A stretch of 5,796 nucleotides of DNA from an uncultured Bacilli bacterium (GCA_934133115.1 CAKPAV010000120.1:1-5796), one strand, 5' to 3'. Numbered from the stretch's first letter, positions 1 to 5,769 are shown. Made by a program: numbers and translations. Notes: a model not told the origin generated them from the letters alone.

Positions 1-69
1 CAAAAAATTGTTGAAGAAAAAACAAAAGCAATATTAGAAAAATTCCATATTAATATGTTTAATAACTAG
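1..69 (+). CDS. C-terminal tail of an unidentified protein (5' truncated by window edge)
   Basis: Frame 1 is open from the first base to a TAG stop at 67-69 and gives 22 residues, beginning QKIVEEKTKAILEK and ending in FHINMFNN. The segment is charged and probably helical (Glu/Lys-rich), as many protein C-termini are. In B. subtilis the gene before dnaD is asnS, but this tail does not resemble the usual asparaginyl-tRNA synthetase C-terminus, so I do not assign it. No terminator hairpin is visible between this stop and dnaD, so some read-through into dnaD is possible. It could also be a chance open stretch, but the codon choice and the compact spacing to dnaD favour a real gene end. Confidence 0.55.
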   Translation, partial: QKIVEEKTKAILEKFHINMFNN

Positions 70-86
70 ATGTTATGTGGTAATAT
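58..86 (+). promoter_or_regulatory. Candidate sigma-A promoter with extended -10 for dnaD-nth
   Basis: TAATAT at 81-86 is preceded directly by TGG (78-80), which gives an extended -10 element (TGn plus -10). A weak -35 (TTTAAT, 58-63) lies 17 nt upstream and overlaps the stop of the preceding gene. The predicted start would be near 93, leaving a very short leader before the ribosome-binding site at about 98-104. AT-rich sequence makes chance -10 matches common, so confidence is limited. Confidence 0.35.
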
Positions 87-109
87 ATTTGTGATTTGGT
101 GGTGTGTTT

Positions 110-763
110 ATGGCAAATGATTATAAAGCGATTAATTTTGATTATTTATTAATTGAACATTATAAAGATTTAAATATCAATGAATCTGAGTTAGCGGTAA
201 TTCTTGTTGTTAATCATCTTTTAAAACAACATAATGATATTATTACTGCGGAAGATCTATCATTTAAAATGAATTTAGATAGTAAGAAAATTGATGAAAT
301 ATTATCAAACTTGGTAACTAAAAATATTGTTGATTTGGTATTTGATAAAAAAGGTGCAAAATTATCTCTTCAACCATTAAAAAACAAATTATTTCAACAA
401 TTGAAGTTAGATATTTATAAAGAAGAAGAACGTCAAAATGAAGATATTCAAGAAATGGCTCAAAGTATTTATGCTATTTTTGAAAAGGAATTAAAAAAAA
501 CATTATCACCACTAGAGGTTTCTCGTATTCAAGAATGGTTTACCACAAATAACGAGGAAGATATTTCTAACGCTATTAAAGATTTAAAGTCTTCTGGCAA
601 AAAAGTTTCAATTCGGGCAGTTGATAAAATCTTATTAGCAAAAGCTAAATCAAATGAAATTAATCAAGAAGGCGTAACAGCTTTAAATGAAAACTGGAAC
701 AAAAATCTTGAAGAAACAATAAAAATTGCTAAAACTAAATGGTTAGATGATGACGATGAATAA
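110..763 (+). CDS. dnaD: DnaD-family primosomal replication protein
   Basis: DnaD helps load the replicative helicase at oriC and at restart sites in low-GC Gram-positives, binding DNA and remodelling it with DnaA, DnaB and DnaI. The 217-residue protein has the family's two parts: an N-terminal winged-helix region (about residues 10-92, ending in SLQPL as in Bacillus DnaD) and a C-terminal DnaD domain (about 115-185, with FEKELKKTLSPLE and EWF). The tail ends in an acidic WLDDDDE. I start at ATG 110 because GGTGGTG at 98-104 is spaced well for it; a GTG at 104 overlaps that site. The position next to nth matches the B. subtilis order. Oddity: in the stretch that corresponds to YIDRILFEW of B. 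subtilis DnaD, this protein has AVDKILLAK (170-178), so both aromatic residues of the ssDNA-binding signature are missing. The stop overlaps the nth start. The family call is secure. Confidence 0.9.
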   Translation: MANDYKAINFDYLLIEHYKDLNINESELAVILVVNHLLKQHNDIITAEDLSFKMNLDSKKIDEILSNLVTKNIVDLVFDKKGAKLSLQPLKNKLFQQLKLDIYKEEERQNEDIQEMAQSIYAIFEKELKKTLSPLEVSRIQEWFTTNNEEDISNAIKDLKSSGKKVSIRAVDKILLAKAKSNEINQEGVTALNENWNKNLEETIKIAKTKWLDDDDE

Positions 764-1397
764 AAAAGAAGAAGTTATTACTTATTTAAATGAATTGTTT
801 CCTAATGCAGGATGCGAACTAAATTATAGTAACGATTATGAATTATTAATCGCTATTATTTTATCTGCACAATGCACGGATAAAAGAGTAAATATGGTTA
901 CTAAAGAAATGTTTAACAAATATCATACGATTTATGATATTTATAATGCTTCATTAGATGAAATTGAAAATGATATCAAATCAGTGGGATTGTATAAAAA
1001 CAAATCTAAAGCTATTAAAGAAGCAATAAGAATTATTGTTGAACAATATAATGGAGTAGTTCCTCATGATAAGAAAACATTAATTTCTTTACCGGGTGTT
1101 GGAAATAAAACTGCTAATGTGTTTCGTGCTGAGTATTTAAAAGAACCAGAAATTGCAGTGGATACTCATGTTAGTAGAGTAGCAAAAAGATTGGGATTTG
1201 CGACACAAAAAGATTCAGTAGAAACAATTGAAAGAAAGTTGCGCAAAGCATTTGATAAGTCAGAATATATCAAAGTTCATCATCTTTTTATCCACTTTGG
1301 AAGATATTTTTGTAAGGCTGTTAATCCTAATTGCAAAGAATGTGCTTTAAAAGATACTTGTCGATTCTATAACATTAAAAATAGGGGAAAACGCTAA
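756..1397 (+). CDS. nth: Endonuclease III (DNA glycosylase/AP lyase)
   Basis: This bifunctional base-excision repair enzyme removes oxidised pyrimidines and cleaves the abasic strand by beta-elimination. From ATG 756 it has 213 residues, a normal family length. The helix-hairpin-helix LPGVGNKTA (112-120) carries the catalytic lysine K118, and VDTHVSRVAKRLG carries the catalytic aspartate D136. The C-terminal [4Fe-4S] ligands C186, C193, C196 and C202 have the classic C-x6-C-x2-C-x5-C spacing. SAQCTD (37-42) is also characteristic. ATGs at 747, 750 and 756 are all in frame. I prefer 756 because MNKKEEVITYL matches the usual N-terminus, but 747 is possible. No convincing Shine-Dalgarno precedes any of them, and the gene begins inside dnaD, so translational coupling is likely. 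Its last 51 nt are antisense to the end of the convergent PBP gene. Confidence 0.95.
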   Translation: MNKKEEVITYLNELFPNAGCELNYSNDYELLIAIILSAQCTDKRVNMVTKEMFNKYHTIYDIYNASLDEIENDIKSVGLYKNKSKAIKEAIRIIVEQYNGVVPHDKKTLISLPGVGNKTANVFRAEYLKEPEIAVDTHVSRVAKRLGFATQKDSVETIERKLRKAFDKSEYIKVHHLFIHFGRYFCKAVNPNCKECALKDTCRFYNIKNRGKR

Positions 1398-3680
1398 CTG
1401 CTTTTTTTCATAGCACGCATAAACATATAAATATTCTACGCTAGCAAAATCAATAGGAATTGCTAGCTTTTTTTCTTGACTAAACAAGTTAACTTCCTCG
1501 TTGTTATATAGTTTATAGCAAATATTATATCCAGAATTTGAGAATATTTTTTGGTAATCAAATGGAAGTATTGGATTTTCTTCACTGATTATTTCTAATT
1601 CTAGTTCGTTAGGTAAAATATATGTTTTGACTTGTATTATTTCACCTAATGTTGGCTCTGGTAATATTTTTTCTGGGATGTTTTCGCTATCGAAAATACC
1701 ACTTATTATATAACTATTAGGAATATATTTATTAGCAAGATAATATCCATCTGCACCTTTAACAACATTAATATTAACTAAGCCATTTGGCTTTTCTCTT
1801 GTTCCATTTTTAAGATTAATATGTTCCATTACATTTTTAAATATTTTTTTGGGAATTTGTCTACGGATATCACTTTTTCCAAAATAATCTTTATTATTTG
1901 CACGTGGAATATCCCACCCTGACCAAACAGCCATTGTGTAATATGGAGAAAAGCCAGCTAACCAAGTGTCTTTATCAGCATAACTAGGATAATTTAAGGC
2001 TTTGGCTTGTTTTGAATCATATCCATTAGTGCCAGTTTTAGCACCAATTTCAACATTTTTAACACTAACCGCTCCAATATGGTAATAGTCTTCTTTAACA
2101 ATATTTACGAGTGTGCTTGCTACTTTGTATGCTGCTTTGCTTGATATAATTTGTTTAGGAGTGTTATCTCGTTTATAAAGCACCTCATGAGTATCGGCAT
2201 CGACAATTTTATAAATTGTGCTAGGTTTTAAATATTTGCCATTATTAACAAGCATAGAATAAGCACCCGCTAATTGGTTGGTGCTTACTCCAAAACTCAT
2301 CCCTCCAATGCCATATGCATATGAAAAAGGACCTTCGTCCATCATATTAATGGATTTAAGATATTCAATACAATTATTAACACCAATTTTGTTAGCCACT
2401 TTTTCAAGAGTATATAAAGCGCATGTGTTTTTAGAATAACCTAAAGCTTCTTGCATAGAAAGTAGTCCAGCATAATTTTTATCCGCATTTTGTACAGTTA
2501 TATTACTACCTGGATAAGTATATGGTTTATCTTGAATAGAAGTAGCGTTAGTGTAATTAAAGTATTCACTTGCTAAAGCATATTCGAATATTGGCTTCAT
2601 AGTAGAAGCTGGCTGTCTAAGCATAGAATAAGCGCGATTATATAAATGCGAACCATGATAATTTCTCCCGCCAATGACACCGGCAATAGAGTAATCATTA
2701 TTATTAATAACTGTACCAGCAATCTGCTGCGTTTCATCATTAAATTTAATTATTTTTCCCTCTTGAATTTGATCTAAATAAGACTGCAAAGAAGTATCTA
2801 GATATGTATATATTTCTAATTTGTCGTTACTAGGATTTTTACCTAATAATTCTTCGACCTCTAAGTAAACAACATCTAAATAACTTTGAAAGCGATAAGT
2901 AGGTTCATTAGTTGATGAATCTAATTTTATTAAAGATGATACGTGTATTGCTTTACTAACTAAATATTCTTCTTCGCTGATGTAGCCGTCTTCATACATG
3001 TTTTTAAGCACTAGATTTTTTCGCTCATTAGCTCTATCACTATATTTTAATGGATTATAGTAACTAGCGGATTTAACAACGCCTGCAAGCAAAGCCATTT
3101 CTGGTAAGGATAGTTCATCAAGTTCTTTATGAAAATATCTTCTTGCAGCGTATATTACTCCAGGTGTTGTTTGTTCAAAATATACACTATTAAAATAAAG
3201 TGTAATAATTTCTTCTTTACTCATTTCTTTTTCTAAGTTGATAGCTAAATATGCTTCTTGAATTTTTCTTTTATAAGTTTGTTCATTAGTTAAAAGAACA
3301 TTTTTAATAAGTTGTTGGGTTAAGGTTGAACCACCATGTTTAGAAGAAGAAAAAATATTATGAATAAATGCTTCAAGCGTTCTTTTTGCATCAATTCCTT
3401 TATGAGAAAAGAAACCTTTATCCTCAATGCTAACAAGAGCGTTGATTAAAAGGGGCGGTAAGTCTTCATAACTAGCATATTCTTTTTTATCTTTCCCAAT
3501 AACTTCAATCAAAGTGTTGTTTTTATCGTATATCGTAGAAAATTTTGGATTTTTTAACTTATTAATGCTTTTAAGTTCAATACCATTTAAAGAATAAAAA
3601 ACATATCCTATTGTAATAGAAGTAGTAATAATAGTAAAAATAGAAGAAATAGTAATAACAATTTTAAATATTTTTTTCAT
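1347..3680 (-). CDS. ponA: Class A bifunctional penicillin-binding protein (PBP1A/PonA type)
   Basis: This membrane-anchored enzyme polymerises lipid II and crosslinks the glycan strands. It has 777 residues. A short cytoplasmic MKKIFK is followed by one membrane helix (about 7-30). The GT51 glycosyltransferase domain has EDKGFFSH (catalytic E86), GGSTLTQQ (116-123), RKIQE (E142) and KEEIITLYFN. The transpeptidase has S359-T-M-K362 (nucleophile S359), S416-K-N418 and K548-T-G550. After the catalytic domain a beta-rich tail (about 640-777) ends the protein; Bacillus PBP1 carries an FN3-like domain there, but I cannot confirm that fold here. ATG 3680 is chosen because GAGG at 3690-3693 lies 9 nt upstream; TTG 3698 and ATG 3695 lack such a site. 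The start overlaps recU by 17 nt. The 3' end overlaps nth by 51 nt, and the tail carries the antisense dnaD-nth terminator. All catalytic motifs are intact. Confidence 0.95.
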   Translation of the reverse strand: MKKIFKIVITISSIFTIITTSITIGYVFYSLNGIELKSINKLKNPKFSTIYDKNNTLIEVIGKDKKEYASYEDLPPLLINALVSIEDKGFFSHKGIDAKRTLEAFIHNIFSSSKHGGSTLTQQLIKNVLLTNEQTYKRKIQEAYLAINLEKEMSKEEIITLYFNSVYFEQTTPGVIYAARRYFHKELDELSLPEMALLAGVVKSASYYNPLKYSDRANERKNLVLKNMYEDGYISEEEYLVSKAIHVSSLIKLDSSTNEPTYRFQSYLDVVYLEVEELLGKNPSNDKLEIYTYLDTSLQSYLDQIQEGKIIKFNDETQQIAGTVINNNDYSIAGVIGGRNYHGSHLYNRAYSMLRQPASTMKPIFEYALASEYFNYTNATSIQDKPYTYPGSNITVQNADKNYAGLLSMQEALGYSKNTCALYTLEKVANKIGVNNCIEYLKSINMMDEGPFSYAYGIGGMSFGVSTNQLAGAYSMLVNNGKYLKPSTIYKIVDADTHEVLYKRDNTPKQIISSKAAYKVASTLVNIVKEDYYHIGAVSVKNVEIGAKTGTNGYDSKQAKALNYPSYADKDTWLAGFSPYYTMAVWSGWDIPRANNKDYFGKSDIRRQIPKKIFKNVMEHINLKNGTREKPNGLVNINVVKGADGYYLANKYIPNSYIISGIFDSENIPEKILPEPTLGEIIQVKTYILPNELELEIISEENPILPFDYQKIFSNSGYNICYKLYNNEEVNLFSQEKKLAIPIDFASVEYLYVYACYEKKQLAFSPIFNVIESTSIF
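1440..1474 (+). terminator. Rho-independent terminator of dnaD-nth, embedded in the PBP coding region
   Basis: A perfect 8-bp inverted repeat, GCTAGCAA (1440-1447) and TTGCTAGC (1460-1467), surrounds a 12-nt loop and is followed at once by seven T residues (1468-1474). It lies 42 nt after the nth stop. The T-tract is only on the plus-strand side, so it should stop dnaD-nth transcripts and not those of the convergent PBP. On the minus strand the same bases encode part of the PBP C-terminal tail, around residues 735-748. Confidence 0.8.
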
Positions 3681-4263
3681 GGAAATATGCCTCATCAATA
3701 GCTTTTAAAAGCTCTAGTCTTGGCATATAACCTTGTTCGACTTTAATTCCTTTTTCAATAATGAATGCCGTTGGTATAGATGATCTTGTTGTGTTATGAA
3801 AGAAATCAATAACATAAGAAGCATCTAATAAATAAACAACATCTAATGTTTCAAAACAAATGATAAAAAAAGCAATACCGCCATGTTTTAAAACTTTTTC
3901 TAAGTGGCGAATTTGGTGTATTGTGATATTGTGTAATGGTAATGATGATTTGTTTTTCGTGTTTTTTGCCTCGAAGTCAATGTATTTTCCGCGGTACACC
4001 CCATTATAATCAGTTGTTGATTGTTTTTCAAAATATGCATCAGTAATACGCGCGCCATGAGAATAATCAACGTGAACTACATTAATAGGAGTTGGTCTTT
4101 TTGTAATACAGGCTAGACCATGATCATCGAAAAAATCTAATGACATATTAATGTCATTTTCAAAATCCATACCACGATTTTTATAACTTATGGTATTTTT
4201 TTCATTTTTAGTAATGTTTTGCTTAATAATTTCTGATCTTTTACCAAAAGGATAATTAACCAC
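3664..4263 (-). CDS. recU: Holliday junction resolvase RecU
   Basis: RecU cleaves four-way DNA junctions in homologous recombination and chromosome segregation in Bacillota and works with RuvAB. The protein has 199 residues, like B. subtilis RecU. It begins with the family's NYPFGK, then YKNRGMDFENDIN (the conserved NRG around residue 30), the KRPTPI stalk segment (55-60) and the metal-binding nuclease core TTDYNGVYRGKYIDFEAK. That core gives D85, E98 and K100, the D...E-x-K pattern of PD-(D/E)XK-type resolvases. QGYMPRL (177-183) is also conserved. The start is GTG 4263: GAGGTGA at 4268-4274 is correctly spaced, and homologues begin at this point. The frame is open back to TTG 4302 but lacks support there. 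It lies 41 nt after the exonuclease and overlaps the PBP start by 17 nt, so the three are probably co-transcribed. Confidence 0.95.
   Translation of the reverse strand: MVNYPFGKRSEIIKQNITKNEKNTISYKNRGMDFENDINMSLDFFDDHGLACITKRPTPINVVHVDYSHGARITDAYFEKQSTTDYNGVYRGKYIDFEAKNTKNKSSLPLHNITIHQIRHLEKVLKHGGIAFFIICFETLDVVYLLDASYVIDFFHNTTRSSIPTAFIIEKGIKVEQGYMPRLELLKAIDEAYFHEKNI
3690..3693 (-). promoter_or_regulatory. Ribosome-binding site for the PBP, inside the recU coding region
   Basis: On the minus strand GAGG lies 9 nt upstream of ATG 3680, within the last codons of recU. A perfect 14-nt palindrome, AGCTTTTAAAAGCT, sits just upstream (3700-3713) and could form a small hairpin of 5 bp with a TTAA loop. 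The arrangement suggests coupled translation of recU and the PBP. Confidence 0.6.
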
Positions 4264-4267
4264 AATA

Positions 4268-4274
4268 TCACCTC
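4268..4274 (-). promoter_or_regulatory. Ribosome-binding site fixing the recU start
   Basis: On the minus strand the sequence reads GAGGTGA followed by TATT and then GTG at 4263. The AGG core is 7 nt from the start codon. This decides for the GTG start and against the longer TTG-initiated frame from 4302. Confidence 0.75.
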
Positions 4275-4304
4275 GCTTATATGCCACTTTTATTTTGTAC
4301 AAAT

Positions 4305-5030
4305 TTATAAAATATAATTACGAACATTTTCTTTAAATTCTTCTGAAGTTACATCTTCACCATCAATTAATTTTACGATAGCTTTATGAATAGGATCTGG
4401 GAAGTGACGCATTGACTTTAATACTTTTAAATATTCTTCATAAATTTTCTCATTTGATTTTAATACTATGCCATATAAAAGCATTAAATCTTTAGCGTCA
4501 TTAAGAGGATCATGTGCTTCACCAATTGGTTCTACTCCAAATAATTTTAAATAGTTTAACAAAGAGTAAGGATTACCATGTTCATCTTTAACATATTGTG
4601 ATAATACCATAGATAAATCAATGTTATTACGACAAATATTGATAACAGTTTCTTTATCGGCACTAGGAGAAGCCTCTAATGATTTAGCAAAAATACGTAA
4701 ATCGTGGGTTCCAAATGTCATAAAAGCCATTTTTTTGAACGAACTGCCACAATATTTTTTGATTTTTTCAATTGCTTCTTTGTAACTAATGCCTTTTTTA
4801 TTTAGTAAATCTTGATTAATACCGGTTAGTTGTTCAACGAATTTTCCAATTGCTCCAACAGGTTTTACGTATTCTTTTATTCCTGGATAAACTTTTTTAA
4901 TATTACCATCATTATCTAAATCCACTTTAACAGCGCCAAATGCAATCATTTCATGAGTGAACTGCGTGCCTTCTAGATCAATAAATAAAATATGTTTTCT
5001 GTTATTTAATAATTTTGCTAAACTTTTCAT
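4305..5030 (-). CDS. DEDDh-family 3'-5' exonuclease (ERI1/KapD-like)
   Basis: This is a 241-residue RNase T/DnaQ-fold nuclease. The Exo I motif is FIDLEGT (D18, E20), Exo II is FGTHDLRIF (D110), and Exo III is EAHDPLNDAKDL (H173 and D178, an H-x4-D arrangement). All five DEDDh residues are therefore present, and two-metal-ion 3'-to-5' cleavage is expected. The opening LFIDLEGT followed by an early EMIAFGAVKV resembles stand-alone KapD/ERI1-type exonucleases more than polymerase proofreading subunits, but the natural substrate (RNA or DNA) cannot be read from the sequence. About 60 residues beyond the core (182-241) are helical and unassigned. ATG 5030 follows GAGAGG at 5039-5044 with good spacing, and a promoter lies just upstream. 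The gene is first in the probable exonuclease-recU-PBP operon, with 41 nt and no terminator before recU, which hints at a repair or processing role but does not prove it. Confidence 0.85.
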   Translation of the reverse strand: MKSLAKLLNNRKHILFIDLEGTQFTHEMIAFGAVKVDLDNDGNIKKVYPGIKEYVKPVGAIGKFVEQLTGINQDLLNKKGISYKEAIEKIKKYCGSSFKKMAFMTFGTHDLRIFAKSLEASPSADKETVINICRNNIDLSMVLSQYVKDEHGNPYSLLNYLKLFGVEPIGEAHDPLNDAKDLMLLYGIVLKSNEKIYEEYLKVLKSMRHFPDPIHKAIVKLIDGEDVTSEEFKENVRNYIL

Positions 5031-5051
5031 ACGATTAACCTCTCGTAAGAT

Positions 5052-5079
5052 AGTATATCATTAAAAAATAAATAGTCCA
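5052..5079 (-). promoter_or_regulatory. Sigma-A-type promoter for the exonuclease-recU-PBP operon
   Basis: On the minus strand there is a -35-like TGGACT (5074-5079), a 16-nt spacer and a -10-like TATACT (5052-5057), matching consensus at four and five of six positions. The predicted start near 5045 lies just before the GAGAGG ribosome-binding site at 5039-5044, so the leader would be very short. No other promoter of similar quality was seen between the exonuclease and recU. Confidence 0.5.
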
Positions 5080-5117
5080 TTTAAAACAAAACATGTAACG
5101 CAAATAAAACGATTTCA

Positions 5118-5123
5118 TATAAA
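5118..5123 (+). promoter_or_regulatory. Candidate -10 element for the Cys-rich gene
   Basis: TATAAA at 5118-5123, in the context CATATAAATA, is the best plus-strand -10 match upstream of the Cys-rich gene and predicts a start near 5130. The -35 region is poor: the sequence 17 nt upstream is GTAACG. This may mean an activator-dependent promoter or an alternative sigma factor. The CATA context with an AAC about 15 nt upstream loosely recalls mother-cell sporulation promoters, but the final TA of the sigma-K -10 is not matched. Confidence 0.25.
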
Positions 5124-5128
5124 TAAGT

Positions 5129-5144
5129 GAACTATATTTAGTTC
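5129..5144 (+). repeat. 16-nt inverted repeat in the leader/promoter of the Cys-rich gene (possible operator)
   Basis: GAACTA (5129-5134), TATT spacer (5135-5138) and TAGTTC (5139-5144) form a perfect 6-bp inverted repeat with a 4-nt centre. It lies between the candidate -10 (5118-5123) and the ribosome-binding site (5153-5158), a usual place for a dimeric repressor site. As RNA it could also form a short leader hairpin. The symmetry is seen directly; the function is inferred. Confidence 0.45.
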
Positions 5145-5152
5145 GAAAATGT

Positions 5153-5158
5153 AGGTGA
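5153..5158 (+). promoter_or_regulatory. Ribosome-binding site fixing the start of the Cys-rich gene
   Basis: AGGTGA at 5153-5158 lies 8 nt before ATG 5167. An in-frame GTG at 5155 is part of this site itself and is therefore unlikely to be the start. Confidence 0.65.
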
Positions 5159-5166
5159 AAGTTATT

Positions 5167-5691
5167 ATGTTTTGTTGCAATCGTTTTTTTAATTTAAATA
5201 CTAGTTGTGTGCCTACTTGTACCACAACATGTGGTCCAACAGTAGTGGTAACTTGTAATGATTGTTGTGCACGTGTTTGTTCAAACGTTACATTTACAGT
5301 AACAATCACTAACACTGCAACATGCACAATCAATTGTGCTTCATTACATGTTTTATTACCTCGTGCATTCTGTTTCAATCGTGGAACTGTCACAGTAAAT
5401 GGAACAGCGCAAGAAAATACAGTACCAGAGTGTATTAACATTGGTACAATCGAGCCATCCGCAACAGTAACTGTTGCATATCGAGTTACTATTATGGAAT
5501 GCAAACGTTATACATACACCAAAGCAATTTTGCGTGGAGCGGTTTGTTGTTGCTGTGAAAATAAAAATGTTTGTATACCATCAAACAACTGCTGTTTACA
5601 AGTATGTTGCTGCTGTGGAAATTCAACAACCACAGGAACAACTCCAACAACACCAGAGACTCCTAACCCGGGTACCACTGAAGGTAACTAG
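5167..5691 (+). CDS. Cysteine-rich DUF11-like protein, possible crosslinked structural protein
   Basis: This 174-residue protein has 25 cysteines, about one residue in seven. In order it has a Cys-rich head (residues 3-38, starting MFCC, with C14, C18, C22, C30, C33, C34 and C38) and a beta-sandwich segment (about 38-110). The latter has the DUF11 pattern: NVTFTVTITNT, then LLPRAF, GTVTVNG, INIGTIEPSATVTVAYRVT. It is followed by two CCCC clusters (127-130 and 147-150) with C136, C142 and C143 between them, and a Thr/Pro/Gly tail (151-174). DUF11 domains are usually found in exported surface proteins, but there is no signal peptide, membrane helix or LPXTG motif here. Dense disulfide or metal crosslinking, as in Cys-rich spore coat or exosporium proteins, is a reasonable guess only. 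It appears monocistronic, with its own ribosome-binding site, upstream palindrome and strong terminator, and its GC content is higher than that of its neighbours. I do not recognise a named gene. Confidence 0.8.
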   Translation: MFCCNRFFNLNTSCVPTCTTTCGPTVVVTCNDCCARVCSNVTFTVTITNTATCTINCASLHVLLPRAFCFNRGTVTVNGTAQENTVPECINIGTIEPSATVTVAYRVTIMECKRYTYTKAILRGAVCCCCENKNVCIPSNNCCLQVCCCCGNSTTTGTTPTTPETPNPGTTEGN

Positions 5692-5721
5692 TTCAATAGT
5701 TTAGTCTTTATTCAAATAGTT

Positions 5722-5769
5722 AAAAAGGGGATGTTTAGAAACCTAAAATAGGTTTCCATCCTCTTTTTT
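5722..5769 (+). terminator. Strong rho-independent terminator after the Cys-rich gene
   Basis: An outer stem pairs AAAAAGGGGAT (5722-5732) with ATCCTC plus the following Ts (one G-T wobble). An inner perfect 8-bp stem pairs GAAACCTA (5738-5745) with TAGGTTTC (5749-5756) around an AAA loop. An asymmetric internal loop (GTTTA opposite C) separates them. Six Ts end it (5764-5769). The A-run on the left arm gives a T-run on the other strand too, so it may work in both directions, which suggests a convergent gene beyond the window. Confidence 0.85.

Noticed and set aside
1440..1474. Bidirectional terminator serving ponA as well
   Set aside because: It lies before the ponA stop, and on the minus strand the stem is not followed by a T-run.
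3681..3698. Upstream starts of the PBP (TTG 3698, ATG 3695)
   Set aside because: No ribosome-binding site precedes them; ATG 3680 has GAGG at the right distance and begins the typical basic residues before the membrane helix.
4264..4302. N-terminal extension of recU from TTG 4302
   Set aside because: The strong GAGGTGA site and the conserved family N-terminus (NYPFGK) both point to GTG 4263.
5115..5504. 129-codon open frame on the minus strand opposite the Cys-rich gene
   Set aside because: It is the antisense shadow of the DUF11-like region; its Val/Thr-rich low-complexity product follows from the sense codons, and it lacks a ribosome-binding site or family resemblance.
5668..5677. CCCGGGTACC, resembling adjoining SmaI and KpnI polylinker sites
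   Set aside because: It fits in frame as Asn-Pro-Gly-Thr in the Thr/Pro tail, and no other vector sequence flanks it.
5474..5704. 76-codon plus-strand frame overlapping the end of the Cys-rich gene
   Set aside because: It is an out-of-frame shadow with a Gln-rich product from the CAA/ACA-rich tail, and no supporting start signal.
5692..5721. Imperfect direct repeat TTCAATAGTT / TTCAAATAGTT after the Cys-rich gene
   Set aside because: Only two short AT-rich copies differing by one base; easily due to chance.
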